Source of the DNA: Diphasiastrum complanatum
Taxonomy: Eukaryota; Streptophyta; Lycopodiopsida; Lycopodiales; Lycopodiaceae
NCBI GenBank assembly: GCA_029204225.1
Contig: CM055095.1
Coordinates: 26,705,312 to 26,769,311 of the forward strand
DNA length: 64,000 bases
Reading direction: 5' to 3'
In this document: piece by piece, positions 22,826 through 33,760 of the stretch
How positions within the stretch are numbered: the first letter of the stretch is position 1
Layout of the letters: each line of letters starts with the position of its first letter
Made by a program: the position numbers and the translations under genes
The notes under the pieces: generated by a model
Told to the model about the DNA's origin: nothing
What the model saw: the letters and a program-made list of their open reading frames with translations, nothing else
Database searches by the model: none

Positions 22826-24963
22826 TCCTACACCTAGATGCTTGATATAAAAACATAAGACCCCTATATCTAACGTAGATAATCTTTTTCAATTCTTCAC
22901 AAAAATCGTGATACTTTTCTTCAAAAAAGACAACGTCACGATGGCCCGTAACAACATCGTATACACGATATGCTTTGTGTGATGTTAAATGGCCGATGAA
23001 GATGTTTTTGCAACTTATTGAGTCCAACTTCTTCCTCAGGTCAGATGGCACTTGTGCATAGCAAAGACATCCGAAAACACGTAGGTGTTTCAAACTTGGT
23101 TTGTAGCCATAGCAGGCTTCAAATGGTGTCTTGGAATCAACTACTTTAGTGCTAGAGTAATTTTGCAGATAGCAGATTGTAGATATCGCTTCTGCCCAAA
23201 AGGTTTGAGACAAATGCACGTTGATTGTCATGGATCGTGCAGCTTCCAATAGTGTGCGGTTCTTTCGTTTAGCTAGTCCGTTCTGTTGTGGAGTGTAGCT
23301 TGTAGTAAACTGATGGTGCATGCCACATGAAGATAGGTAGTTCTCATATCATTTGACAAGTACTTTCTCCCTGAATCAGACTGTAGGACCTTGATTCTCT
23401 GACCAGGTTGATTCTCAACATATTGCTTAAATTCTTTGAAGCTATTGAATGCTTCTGACTTGTTCTTTATGAACATGATTAAATTGGGAGTAGTCATCAA
23501 TGAATGTAATAAAATATAGAGCTTGACCCAGGTTGTTTTTTACTAGTAAGCAAATTTTATAGACAGACTGATTAGCTGTAGTAACAGCATTTATATTCAT
23601 GTCCTTGACCATTTTGTTATGATGCATATACAAGATTGAACGCTTGTTTAGATGACCTAATCTTTGATGCCATAGATTAGCATCTGAACAGCTTACAGAA
23701 AGTGAAAAATTGTGACTCAGTATATACAAATTTCCTTCTCTGTAAGCAGAGAGGATTTTTTGTGAATTCTCATCTAAAATAGTACATCGGTTGGCAGTGA
23801 ACATGGCTCTATAGCCCTGATCTATGATCTTGCTTATAGACAATAGTTCTTTGTTAACTTAGGTACATAAAGTACACCATTAAGCTACCTAGTGATGCCA
23901 TCAGACAATTGTAGTTGAATAGAGCCTTTCCCTTCGACTTGATGTGAACGGGAGTCACCAAAGAAAATATACTTTGAGTTTGTAGCTGTGAGTGTAGAGA
24001 AGAGGTCTTTGCATGGCGTCATGTGCTGGGAAGCACCTGAATCGAGATACCATTGATGGGCATCTCTACTGGGTCGATCTTGTACCATCAGCACTTTATC
24101 ATCATCTTGCAAACCTCTGACTGTGTCAGAGTTGCCTTCTTGCTGCTGCTGCATCCTTTTCCTCGCTTCATTATGCTTGAGGATACGACAGTCCTTGATG
24201 TCGTGGTTGGTTCTTTTGTAGTATCTGCAAAATAGCTTGGTCTTGGACAATGATTGACTGTGCTGTTGCTGTTGTGGTTGCGATGCTACTGGCTGCTATG
24301 TCTTTGTTTTCTTATCCTTGAAGCCTTTCTTCTTCTTGGACTGCTACTTGTTTGAGTAGAGTGCCATGGATTTGGTACTGGTTGTCGTAGACAAGCTTTT
24401 TCTCCTAACTTCTTCCTGCAACAGACTTGCTGTCATTTTTTGGAGAGACAACGCAGGAGTATTGCTAAGAAGCAACACTAAATTGTCGTAAGAGGATGGA
24501 AGACTGGCAAGAAGAGACATGGTAGAGTCTTCTTCTGAGATAGACAAACCTATTGCAGCCAGTTGGTTGAGCAACTATTTGAACTCATTCAGATGGTCGC
24601 TTACTGAGTTGCCTTCACTCATTCTGAGTGTCAGTACCTTCTTCCTCAAGAAGAGATGAGTGGAAACATTTGAGGTTTCGTAGATGCTTGTAAGGATATC
24701 CCACAATTCTTTGGAGGTGGTGCTATTTGTACATGAGCAATCTGAGTGTCCTTCAGATTTAGAGATACAATGACAAGTGCTTTGCCATCCTTTGCTTCCC
24801 ATGCTGGAAGCAGCTCAAGTTTCGTCGGTTTGGGTATTGAACCATTTATATATCCCCAAAGCTCCTTCTCGATCAAGATCATCCTCATCTTAAACTTCCA
24901 CATGTGGAAGTCATCTCTGTTGAATTTGTTGATGAGGCGGATCTCTGAGGTTGAACCTTCCAT
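22826..24963 (-). pseudogene. Outer copia element, gag-protease-integrase
   Basis: Gag starts at 24963 (MEGSTSEIRLINKFNRDDFH, MWKFKMRMILIEKELWGYI) and continues through a UBN2-like region in shifted frames (SLPSSYDNLVLLLSNTPALS, 24344-24574). A zinc-knuckle-like CRYYKRTNHDIKDC and the protease WYLDSGASQHM follow (23885-24250). Integrase (22826-23843) is damaged: about 30 residues holding the first catalytic Asp are deleted, as comparison with the copy at 63613-63950 shows, and the catalytic Glu in NGLAERKNRT reads Lys. Pol continues at 20003 on the far side of the nested element. Confidence 0.88.
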
Positions 24964-25034
24964 TGTAATTGAATAACAGAGATAAAACACAACCTAAATG
25001 AAATGACTGGACTCTAATAATCCAATAAACCTGT

Positions 25035-25089
25035 GGCTCTGATACCAATCTATGGGATCAAAAGATGTGAATTATCAGCTCTGATACCA
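25035..25089 (-). other. Two primer binding sites in tandem
   Basis: Complements of TGGTATCAGAGCC lie at 25035-25047 and, 30 bases on, at 25078-25089 (TGGTATCAGAGC). The right one is next to the LTR. The left one could come from a partial duplication or an older recombination. Confidence 0.85.
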
Positions 25090-25090
25090 C

Positions 25091-25929
25091 ATTGGTTGAC
25101 GTTTTGGAGATGCCAACTGATAAAACAAAGAATTTTTAATGACAAGATCGTGGATTACTTGGAGAACGGATTTTAATGAGCTATTCTTTTGCGTTGAATC
25201 AGATTATCAATGTAGGAGTCTTAGACTGCCATAAAAGAGAGATTGTAGAGAAATGATTAGACGTCTGAGACAGCCATGCAATCCTCTAATACTGATAACC
25301 TGGTATGATGAAAAGAATGTAGAATCAATTTAGGTGTCAAAGACAGCCATACAATTCTCTGATAATAGTGTTTGTGTAAGAGGAGTGAGAGTTATCATTC
25401 AACAAGAATGCACAAGGATATAGAACAATAGCGAATCTGTAAGCACGGTATGTTTAGTTCTATACATCCTGAAAATATAGCACTCTTCTACACAATTGTG
25501 CTTTTACGTCCTCTTTTTGAAAAACGAAACAATATAAGACCACATCTAACCTTGTATACGAGTCAATTTAACACAACATAAAATGAAACCTTGTCATAAA
25601 AATGAACAGTAAGGACTCCAATAATGCGATCTTAGACATCATGGATATGCATAAGAGGCAGGGTTTCTATGTAAGGATTAGAATGACACGGATCTGCCCT
25701 AATACCTAGTAGAAATATTGGTAGTCTCTTACTATTTTTTAATCACATCTTTCCTACACAGTGTCTCTATACCATGGTTGTTACGTTACTCATATGTAAC
25801 AACCATGGAAATTGTGTTACTCTAGACTCCTGGTGAGATACGATTGGAAAGCATGGAGATGTTTAGAAGTATGAACAGTAGTGTGTGACATACCTTACAT
25901 GGTCACTTGGGTCAGTATAGCATGGATTT
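25091..25929 (-). repeat. 5' LTR region of outer copia plus adjacent fragment
   Basis: Homologous to 17778-18731 for at least the first 350 bases (for example GAGACAGCCATGCAAT, CAACAAGAATGCA). Beyond about 25500 it is unclear whether the sequence is LTR or the leader of a further element, because a third primer-site complement lies at 25930-25941. No coding frame is supported. Confidence 0.6.
25772..25808. repeat. Perfect 13-bp-arm hairpin
   Basis: CCATGGTTGTTAC (25772-25784) and GTAACAACCATGG (25796-25808) are exact inverse complements with an 11-base loop. Confidence 0.95.
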
Positions 25930-25941
25930 GCTCTGATACCA
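25930..25941 (-). other. Third primer-binding-site complement
   Basis: The plus strand reads GCTCTGATACCA, the complement of the tRNA-iMet primer site. No clear TGTTGG LTR end follows it, so it marks a truncated copia leader abutting the Athila-like LTR. Confidence 0.6.
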
Positions 25942-25948
25942 GCACATG

Positions 25949-26599
<651 letters not shown>

Positions 26600-26601
26600 A
26601 T

Positions 26602-26619
26602 TGGCGCCATTGTCGGGGA
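26602..26619 (+). other. Primer binding site, tRNA-Asp type
   Basis: TGGCGCCATTGTCGGGGA differs by two bases from TGGCGCCGTTGCCGGGGA, the primer site I recall for Athila/Tat gypsy elements. It follows the LTR by two bases. Confidence 0.8.
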
Positions 26620-27020
26620 GCGCCATACTCTCATCTTGCTGCATAGCGCTTTTCTTTTTCTTTTTCTCACTCTTCTTCTTTAGCACTTTTATTTCATCAA
26701 AAATTCATGGTTTTAGCTTATTAGTGTTTGTTAGGTGTGGATTAGAGTTAGTTGGGGGCTTGTGGCGACATGACAACTTGAAGGCAGTTTAGCACAAAGT
26801 CCAAAGTAAAGTGCAATCATGCAACCTTTGAATGGGAAGTGCAATATCAAGCGAGAGACTAAGGTTGATAATTGCCCTTCAACAAGCAAGATTCAACCAA
26901 ATTTTGATTTTTCACAACATAACAGACCACAACATAGTGCCAAATCCGAGTATATCCATTTTTAAAAGGCCAAATCCAGGAAATTCAAGCCAAAAAGGCC
27001 AACTGTACAACGAGAACTAG
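26620..27020 (+). pseudogene. Athila-like leader and gag start, truncated
   Basis: Short plus-strand frames (from about 26820, containing QPLNGKCNIKRE and TSKIQPNFDF in different frames) lie where gag would begin. No conserved gag motif is recognisable and the region ends near 27020 in AT repeats. The call rests on position after the primer site. Confidence 0.35.
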
Positions 27021-27126
27021 CACCTATAACGCCTAAGATTTTTTTCTCAATTTGTAAGATTTGTTGCGGAGGAAATTATTCATCTTCATGCATTTTTTTT
27101 AATGTATTCTTAAGCTTTTTAAGTAT

Positions 27127-27129
<3 letters not shown>

Positions 27130-27212
<83 letters not shown>
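27130..27212. repeat. (TA)n microsatellite, ~83 bp
   Basis: An uninterrupted TA tract. Confidence 0.97.
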
Positions 27213-27213
<1 letters not shown>

Positions 27214-27252
27214 CTTTTTTTAACTAAAAAAACCTAATCTACTCGGCGGGTT

Positions 27253-27273
27253 GGGGGGGGGGGGGGGGGGGGG
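27253..27273. repeat. Poly-G run of 21
   Basis: Twenty-one consecutive G, a likely quadruplex former on the plus strand. Confidence 0.95.
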
Positions 27274-27299
27274 TGTTTTGAATCTTTTTTATTTATTAA

Positions 27300-28620
27300 A
27301 AAAACTAATTAAGGCCCCCCACACCCAGCCGCCGCGGCGGGTGGGCTGGGTGGGCCGCAATGGGTTGGCGAGGCTTCGCGAAATTTTCACAAAAGCAGGC
27401 TTCACGCGAAAATTTCGCAAATCACCCCTTCGCGAAAATTTTGCAAAGACGCGAGTCGCAAAATTTCATGAGAAGCCTGCATCACGAATTTCCGACGACT
27501 CAAATTTTTGAAACTTTTTTTGTATTCCCTCCCCCCGCCCACCTGCCACGGCGGGTAGGGGTCGTTCCAAAAATTCAAGTCGTCAAAAATTTGAGTTTTT
27601 TCAGAAAATTTCGCGAATTTTTTTTTGCGTGCAGGTTGCATCGCGAAGATTTCGCAGTCGCGAAAAATTCGCGAAAGTAGGCTACATCGCGAATTTTCGA
27701 AATTTTCGCGAAGGCGCCCTTCGCAAAATTTTTGCGAAATCAGGCTTCGCGATGCAGCCTGTGCGGGAAAATTTCGCGAAGGCTCGAGTCTCAAAAAATT
27801 CGCGAACGAGCGAGTCGTGAAATTTCACGCGCAGGTTGCATCGCGAATTTTTGAAATTTTCACAAAGGGCGTCTTCGCGAAATTTTTGTGACAACAGGCT
27901 TCGCAAAAAATTCGCGATGCAGCCTACGCGCGAAAATTTTGTGATGGCGCCCTTCGCGAAAATTTCGCCAAGGCACGAGTCGCAAAATTTCGCGCGCAGG
28001 CTGCATAGCGAATTTTCGACAACTTGAATTTTTGGAACTTTTTTTATATTCCCCTTCCTCCGCCCACCCACCGTGGCGGTGGGGGTCGTTCCAAAAATTC
28101 GAATCGTCGGAAATTCAAGTCTGTTTAGAAAAATTCAAGTATTTCTAGAAATTGTCGTGAAGAAGTTTTCGCGTTGCCTGCCTTCGTGAAAATTTCGCGA
28201 AAGCATCGCGATGCCTACCAAACCTCAAATTTTCGCACTGCCTTCGCTAAAATTTTGTGAAGGCAGTGTTCGCAAATTTTTTTGATGCTTTCGCGAAAAT
28301 TTCGCGAAGGCATGTAGATTTGAAAAAAAATTCGCAAAAATTTCTGGAAAGACTCGAATTGCCAACGACTCGAATTGTTGGAACGACTCAAATTTTTTAT
28401 ATTCCCCTCCCCCCGCGGCGGGTGGGGGTTGTTATTCAAAAAAAATGTTTTTATTTTAAATTTCTAGCCCCCGCCCCCCGCGCCCCTCCCCCCTCCCCCC
28501 CCCCTCCCTTGCCTGCCGTTAATTTCCCCACCCTGCCCACCTGTTGCAATAAACTAAATTTTTAATTTATTTCGCCCCCCCCCCGCCGCAGCGGGTGGGC
28601 ATGAGGGAGGGGGGGGGGGT
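27300..28620. repeat. CpG-rich TTCGCGAA palindrome array with GGCGGGTGGG modules
   Basis: Dozens of near-palindromic words such as TTCGCGAAAATTTCGCGAA fill 27360-28345. A second module (ATTCCCCTCC, GCGGCGGGTGGGGGTCGTTCC, AAAAATTC) recurs near 27520-27580, 28040-28100 and 28390-28435. C- and G-runs follow to 28620. Open frames occur on both strands only because TCGCGA-type palindromes avoid stops, and they encode the same Lys-Phe-Arg-rich pattern in both directions. No protein is supported. It looks like a degenerate satellite. Confidence 0.8.
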
Positions 28621-29380
28621 TAATTTTATTCATATTTATATATATACATATATTGACATTATTTAACTCAAAATTAGATTTAACTAAAAAAACCATAAGA
28701 AAAGCAAAAACTTATTTACCATATTGTATTAGCTAAAAAATTGGAAGCAAGAAAATCTGAAGTAAGTAGTTCTGTTATATGAAAGCTTAAAAATTTCAAA
28801 AGACACTGTAAATTATCATTGTAGGGGGGTTTTATTTATGTTTTTTTTTTTTCCATTGTCCGATTTCATAAATACTTAATGGGACAAATGGGATTCCACG
28901 TGTCATGAGGACATAAGATCTCAAAAAGACCCAAGATTTCCATTTTTGGGGGACCATTTTACAAAATGGAAGTTTATGCTCCCAATTTTTGCAGAATCCA
29001 CTAGTTGAAGAGTGTATATATAGATTGGAAAGTGCCAATGTTGCACCAAATGCTTATGGGATTATTAAGTGTTTCAACTGTGCTCTCCTTTCTCCTCATC
29101 CCTTCCATGAACTTGCTAATACAAAAGTAGGGAAAAAAACATGAAAACGAAAAAAACCAAGAGAGATCAAAATATTGTAAAAGATCAAAACATAATCTTA
29201 AGAAAACCAAAAAACAAGCATAAAAAATGACAAATAAGATTGGAATATTGAAAACAATCTAAAAAGACAAAATAATGTAAAAAATTCCCAAAAAACACCA
29301 TTTTATATAAACAATCTTAAAAAAACAAAAAACTAAAAAAACCATTAAAAAAATTGAAAAAACCTTTCAAAAAACCAAAT
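28621..29380. other. AT-rich non-coding DNA
   Basis: No supported gene was found. Short minus-strand frames near 28832-29210 lack motifs. Confidence 0.4.
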
Positions 29381-29383
29381 AAT

Positions 29384-29830
29384 GTCAAAACAAATAAATT
29401 TCTGAAAAAATCAAAAAATAAAATTAAAGAAAATCATAGAAAAAAAAAACAAAATAGAGTCAAAAAATAAAATTTCGACAAAACCAAAAAATAACATTAA
29501 AAAAATTGAAAGAACCTTCAAAAAAACAGAATAGTGTCAAAAAATAATAATTTTTCAAAAAAACCAAAAAATAACACAAAATAAATCATAAAATAAAAAA
29601 AAATAGTGTCAAAAAAATAAAATTTTCGAAAAAACCAAAAAATAACATTGAAAGTTCATAGAATAAAAAAAATAAAATAGTGTCCAAAAAAATAAATTTT
29701 CCAAAAAATCAAAAAATAACATTAAGAAATAAATCATAAAATAAAAAAAGAAAATGGTGTCAAAAAAACTAAATATTCAAAAAATCAAAAAATAAACATA
29801 AAAAAAAATAAAAAATAAAAGTGTAAAAAA
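29384..29830. repeat. ~75-bp A-rich tandem array
   Basis: A GTGTCAAAAAAT-type word recurs at about 29457, 29533, 29606, 29681 and 29756 (spacing 73-76 bases), each followed by AATTTTC and a CCAAAAAATAACAT word. Five to six imperfect units are visible. Confidence 0.75.
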
Positions 29831-30156
29831 AAAACGTAATTTTCAAAATAAAAATTTAAAAAAATAAATGATAGTACAAATAGTTGTAACTTGTAAAAAA
29901 ATTAGATATTCAAAAAAATGAAAAAAAAAAAATTGCTAAAAATGGTGTTAAATCTTAAAAGAACCGTAATACTAACTTAAACCCTCTAAAAAACTTAAAA
30001 CTCTATAGTTTTTTTTTTAGAAAACGTTGAAAGGATTTAGTCTTAAAATAAAAAAAAACATAAATTGTGACATTGTAAACTAATAAAAGACCTTAAATAA
30101 ATACAAAAGTAATAATAAGGACAAGATAAAAAGTTCACAGAACATATAAAAAAGTC
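29831..30156. other. A-rich non-coding DNA
   Basis: Homopolymer-rich, with nothing coding seen. Confidence 0.4.
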
Positions 30157-30352
30157 AAGGACTAGGGGCTACGGACTAAGGGACAAGGGCTAAGGGCCTA
30201 GGGGCAAGGGCCTAGGGGTAAGGGCCTAGGGTATAAATTAAGGACGAAATGTTAAGGCTAAGGGCCTAGGGGCAAGGGCCAACGACCAACGACTATGGGC
30301 TAAGGGCTACGAGTTAAGAGACACTGGCTAAGGGCCAAGAGCTAAGGGCTAA
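30157..30352. repeat. GGGC-rich minisatellite (CTAAGGGC/CTAGGGGCAAGGGC)
   Basis: Roughly 8-14-base units such as CTAAGGGC and CTAGGGGCAAGGGC repeat across about 195 bases with strong strand asymmetry (G-rich on plus). Superficially telomere-like, but not the plant TTTAGGG unit. Confidence 0.8.
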
Positions 30353-30484
30353 GGTTTCATAATTTTGTTACAGTCTCATAATTTTGTTTACTATAAAAAT
30401 TTATTATAATTTTATAATTTTGCTAAGTATACTTTCAATAACATTGCAAATCCTAACATAAAGTGTACCTATGATTTTTTTCAG

Positions 30485-32605
30485 GGTCACTACATGGACT
30501 ACTCGAGAGAAGATGTTCCAGTTGTTTTATTTTTTCGGAAAGAAGTGATTGCATTTGGAAATGTCTTAACTGCTCAATCACGTGGAACATGTTCTTTTAG
30601 AGAAGTTGATACGGATAAAAGTGTGGTTCTAATTTCAAAGGTGTAGATTCTGATCATCTAGGAGACGTTTACAACTATATTCCATCGATGTCATTACAAA
30701 AAAAAATCTTGTGGAATAATGCAAATATTTTTAAAATGAATGAACTCTTTCTGGCCAAGTCTATTATACAATATTGATGACGTTGTTGATTGTATGGATT
30801 TTGAAGAGGTAGTAGTTTTCACTGCTGAATTTAAAGGCTACTATCGCAGTGAAAAAAACTTGTTTGTTATTGTGAAGGTGACTTCAATTACAACAGAAAG
30901 AAATATTGTGAATGTCACGACAGATGACGGAGACCCTTTCTACATGCAAAATCAAACAAGGATTTGGTGTTTGTCAAAGCTATCTTTGCACTCTAAAAAG
31001 ACAAAACATGTATCGTTTACTGAATCATTAAGTGAGTGCGTTACGTATTATTCTAAATGTTCAAATAGAAACAACATGAAGAAAATATTGGGCCATCCTT
31101 GTGGTTCAAAAAGGCGTAGCATCCAAAAAACGTCGACAAGATGCTATAATTCGGATATCTTGACAGATGTCGAGGATGTGGTCAATCGCACTAATATATC
31201 TGCATCAACATATAACTCGGATATTTTCACATGTGTGAAGGATGTGTTGGAGAGGATCTTGATAACAACAAAAATAAAAGACGTCATTTTGAAATCAGTA
31301 TTCAAACAAAGCGTACACCGAAATCGTCAATTTTTGCGAGTGCAAATGCATCCACCTGACGTAATTCAGATTTTTCGATTTCGAAGAACATGATAACACA
31401 AGCAACGTATTACATGATGCTAATATGACAAACGATCCTGCAAGATCAAAATAGTCACAAGCAGATGAACTTTTGGAAGATCTACAAAGAGAGCCTCAAG
31501 TAGATTCAACATCCTTTGGAACTACTCAAAGTCTCAAAAGAAAACATGTGCTTGCTTATGTTGCATAAAAAAAAACAGAATATGTTTTATCGTCAAAAAA
31601 TACAAGGGAAATATTGATGCAACCATGTTGTAGTAAGTTGTGCATTCGACAAATTACCTACAAAGAATGTGAAGAGTTGCGACTAGGTGTGTAGAGAAAA
31701 CGAGGAGCTGACAAACATAGTCAATTATTGCAAATGTTCAAATGTTTTTTTCATAGACAAGAAAAATCAGATGCAATGTTTGATATTTTGGAAGAACCCA
31801 AATTGCGTTTCAAACCTACATTAAATGGTAAAGCTATATGCATAAAAGCATATCAAAATCTATTGGGAATCTCCCATGGAATGTTTTGGCAAGTAATTGT
31901 TGAGGCATGTTATTCCATTGTGTACAAGTTTCATGGAAACACCGGCACATTCAGCAACGTGGACATTTTCTGAAAGAGTTAGCCATAATGCGTGGGATTT
32001 TAGAAAAGCATGCATTGCCTCAGCCACATCTGCAACATAAATCAAAAGATGGCACTGTTATTTGCGAACATCATCTCCCACTCGGCATGCATAAATATGA
32101 CGTCTTCAAAACTATAAATACACAACTTAAAGATGCATGTATTCCTGAAGTTTCAAGATCCACGCTCTACAAGATGTGGAAACAAGAGTTTGGACATGTA
32201 AAAACTCCAACAAGACAAAGAATGTCCAAATGCAAAACATGTGACGACCTTAAAAATGCAATAGAGACAACTTCTGACATTAGGATGTGTGATCGCTATA
32301 TTGCATTGAGAGGTCATCATATACATCATGTTTTCGCATATTGGAAAGAAGAGTCAAGATCCCATCCTGAACAGTCTTTGTGTCTTATCATTGATGGAAT
32401 GGATCAAAATACAACAACATTATCCCGTTTCAATAAGACTCCTCCCAGATTAGAGGGGAATCGATTTTTGAAAACACATGTTTGTGGGGTATTGGTTCAT
32501 GGATTTTGCTCTGTGATGTTTGAATTGATACCTTGCATGCTCATGATGGCAATCAAGTTGCCACATCAATAACATGAGCAATAAGAAAGGTATAAGCATC
32601 ATGTG
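30485..32605 (+). pseudogene. DUF7869-like transposase-type gene, 5' part
   Basis: A splice acceptor (TTTTTTTCAG) precedes 30485, where a coding-like frame begins (GHYMDYSREDVPVVLFF). After frame breaks, 30740-31393 is open. The conserved part starts near 31560: a Cys-rich block (PCCSKLCIRQITYKECEELR), then GKAICIKAYQNLLGIS and FHGNTG, a shift near 31970, ICEHHLPLGMHKYDV, a KCKTCDDL block, and LCLIIDGMDQNTTTL. A further shift near 32537 gives HDGNQVATSIT. This order (C-rich block, GIS...HGN.G, HLP, DGMDQ, HD.N) is what I remember of DUF7869-type proteins in plants and animals. The DGMDQ Asp would be the first acidic residue of an RNase H-like core. At least four frameshifts or stops make it a pseudogene. 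A copia remnant splits it at 32606. Confidence 0.72.
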
Positions 32606-32610
32606 GTAAC

Positions 32611-33648
32611 TGTTGGAGAGAGAGGGGGAGAATAAATGATGAACATGAACGAGAAACGAACTCGAACAGAAAATGTTCGTGCGCAGCGGAATGAGTTAAA
32701 CAGCTCTCTCCGAAAGCATGACTACGCCTATCAGAATGAATAGAACTTTAGTGATAGGAATCATAGTCATTCTAGATTACGCAGCCAAACATTTAATGAA
32801 TGAAGCGCTAGATGAATAATTGTCACAAATTGCAAGACAAATTATATGTCGCGAAGAGCTAGACTGTGCTCGACTGATAATTAGTCGCGAATTATTCGTG
32901 AAAGACAAGACTAAAAGTTAATCGTCTATTACCAAAAAGAACAACTACAAAGATCAGACAAAATGAAGAACAAGCATAGTAATATTAACACAAATCAGAA
33001 TGCAGAACAAAGAGTTGTATCAGATTAAGTATATCATGTATACATGTTAATAATGTAGTACAGCACAATACAATAGCGGACAAAACCGCGTGCCCTACGA
33101 AGCTTATTTTGTCTGTAATGAGGAATGAAACCTCTTCTCTTAATCCCTTCTTCTCTCACTTGATCATCTGATCATCATCATCACATAAATGGTGTCCAGA
33201 ATATGTATATAATATTACAGGTGTGCAGATGTGAAAATACAGAGTGGATGTGCTGTTTGTAGGAGATCGTGGGTGGCTGCAATCATTGTTCAATATGTTA
33301 GCACAACTGCATGGAGTGAGCATACAAAGGGTGAGATGTCAGCCAGTGCTGAAGTGAACGTTGGTGATGATGCAAAAAGTGGGTCACTCTTACGAATGGC
33401 CTTAGGATAAGATCTACAGGGTGCCTTAGCTTTTAGGGCACCTTGGCATATGGTAGGATAGTGTCCCCTTTTTGCTTGTCACCATAACCTGTGTAAAAAC
33501 ACAGTGTTTGCGATTCTTTCGTCCTTTATTCGTCTATGCAAATTTGCATGTAAATATGCAGGCTACGTGACAGCGTTAGTAAATATGTAGCAAAAATGGA
33601 GGCAGATTAAAAACGGGATTTAGGAGAGTAGAAGGAGTAAATCCAACA
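32611..33648 (-). repeat. 3' LTR, 1038 bp
   Basis: Bounded by TGTTGGAGAG and AATCCAACA. Its right ~140 bases match 36390-36532 at roughly 92-93%. The polypurine tract lies immediately beside it. Confidence 0.92.
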
Positions 33649-33657
33649 CCCCCCCTT
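33649..33657 (-). other. Polypurine tract
   Basis: The minus strand reads AAGGGGGGG immediately upstream of the 3' LTR start. Confidence 0.88.
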
Positions 33658-33760
33658 AATCTAGATCCGTGAATGCCTTGATCTTTAGACTGAGCAATGC
33701 ACAAAATTTGGTGTGTGCATTAATACTGAGTGCTTTCGTGAAAATGTCTACAACCATGTC

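Noticed and set aside
27251-28439. Long overlapping frames on both strands
   Set aside because: TTCGCGAA palindromes lack stops and give the same residue pattern on both strands; no conserved domain.
29384-29830. CRISPR-like array
   Set aside because: Units have no unique spacers and the sequence is eukaryotic; it is a simple A-rich tandem array.
30157-30352. Interstitial telomere
   Set aside because: The units are CTAAGGGC/CTAGGGGC, not TTTAGGG, and are imperfect.
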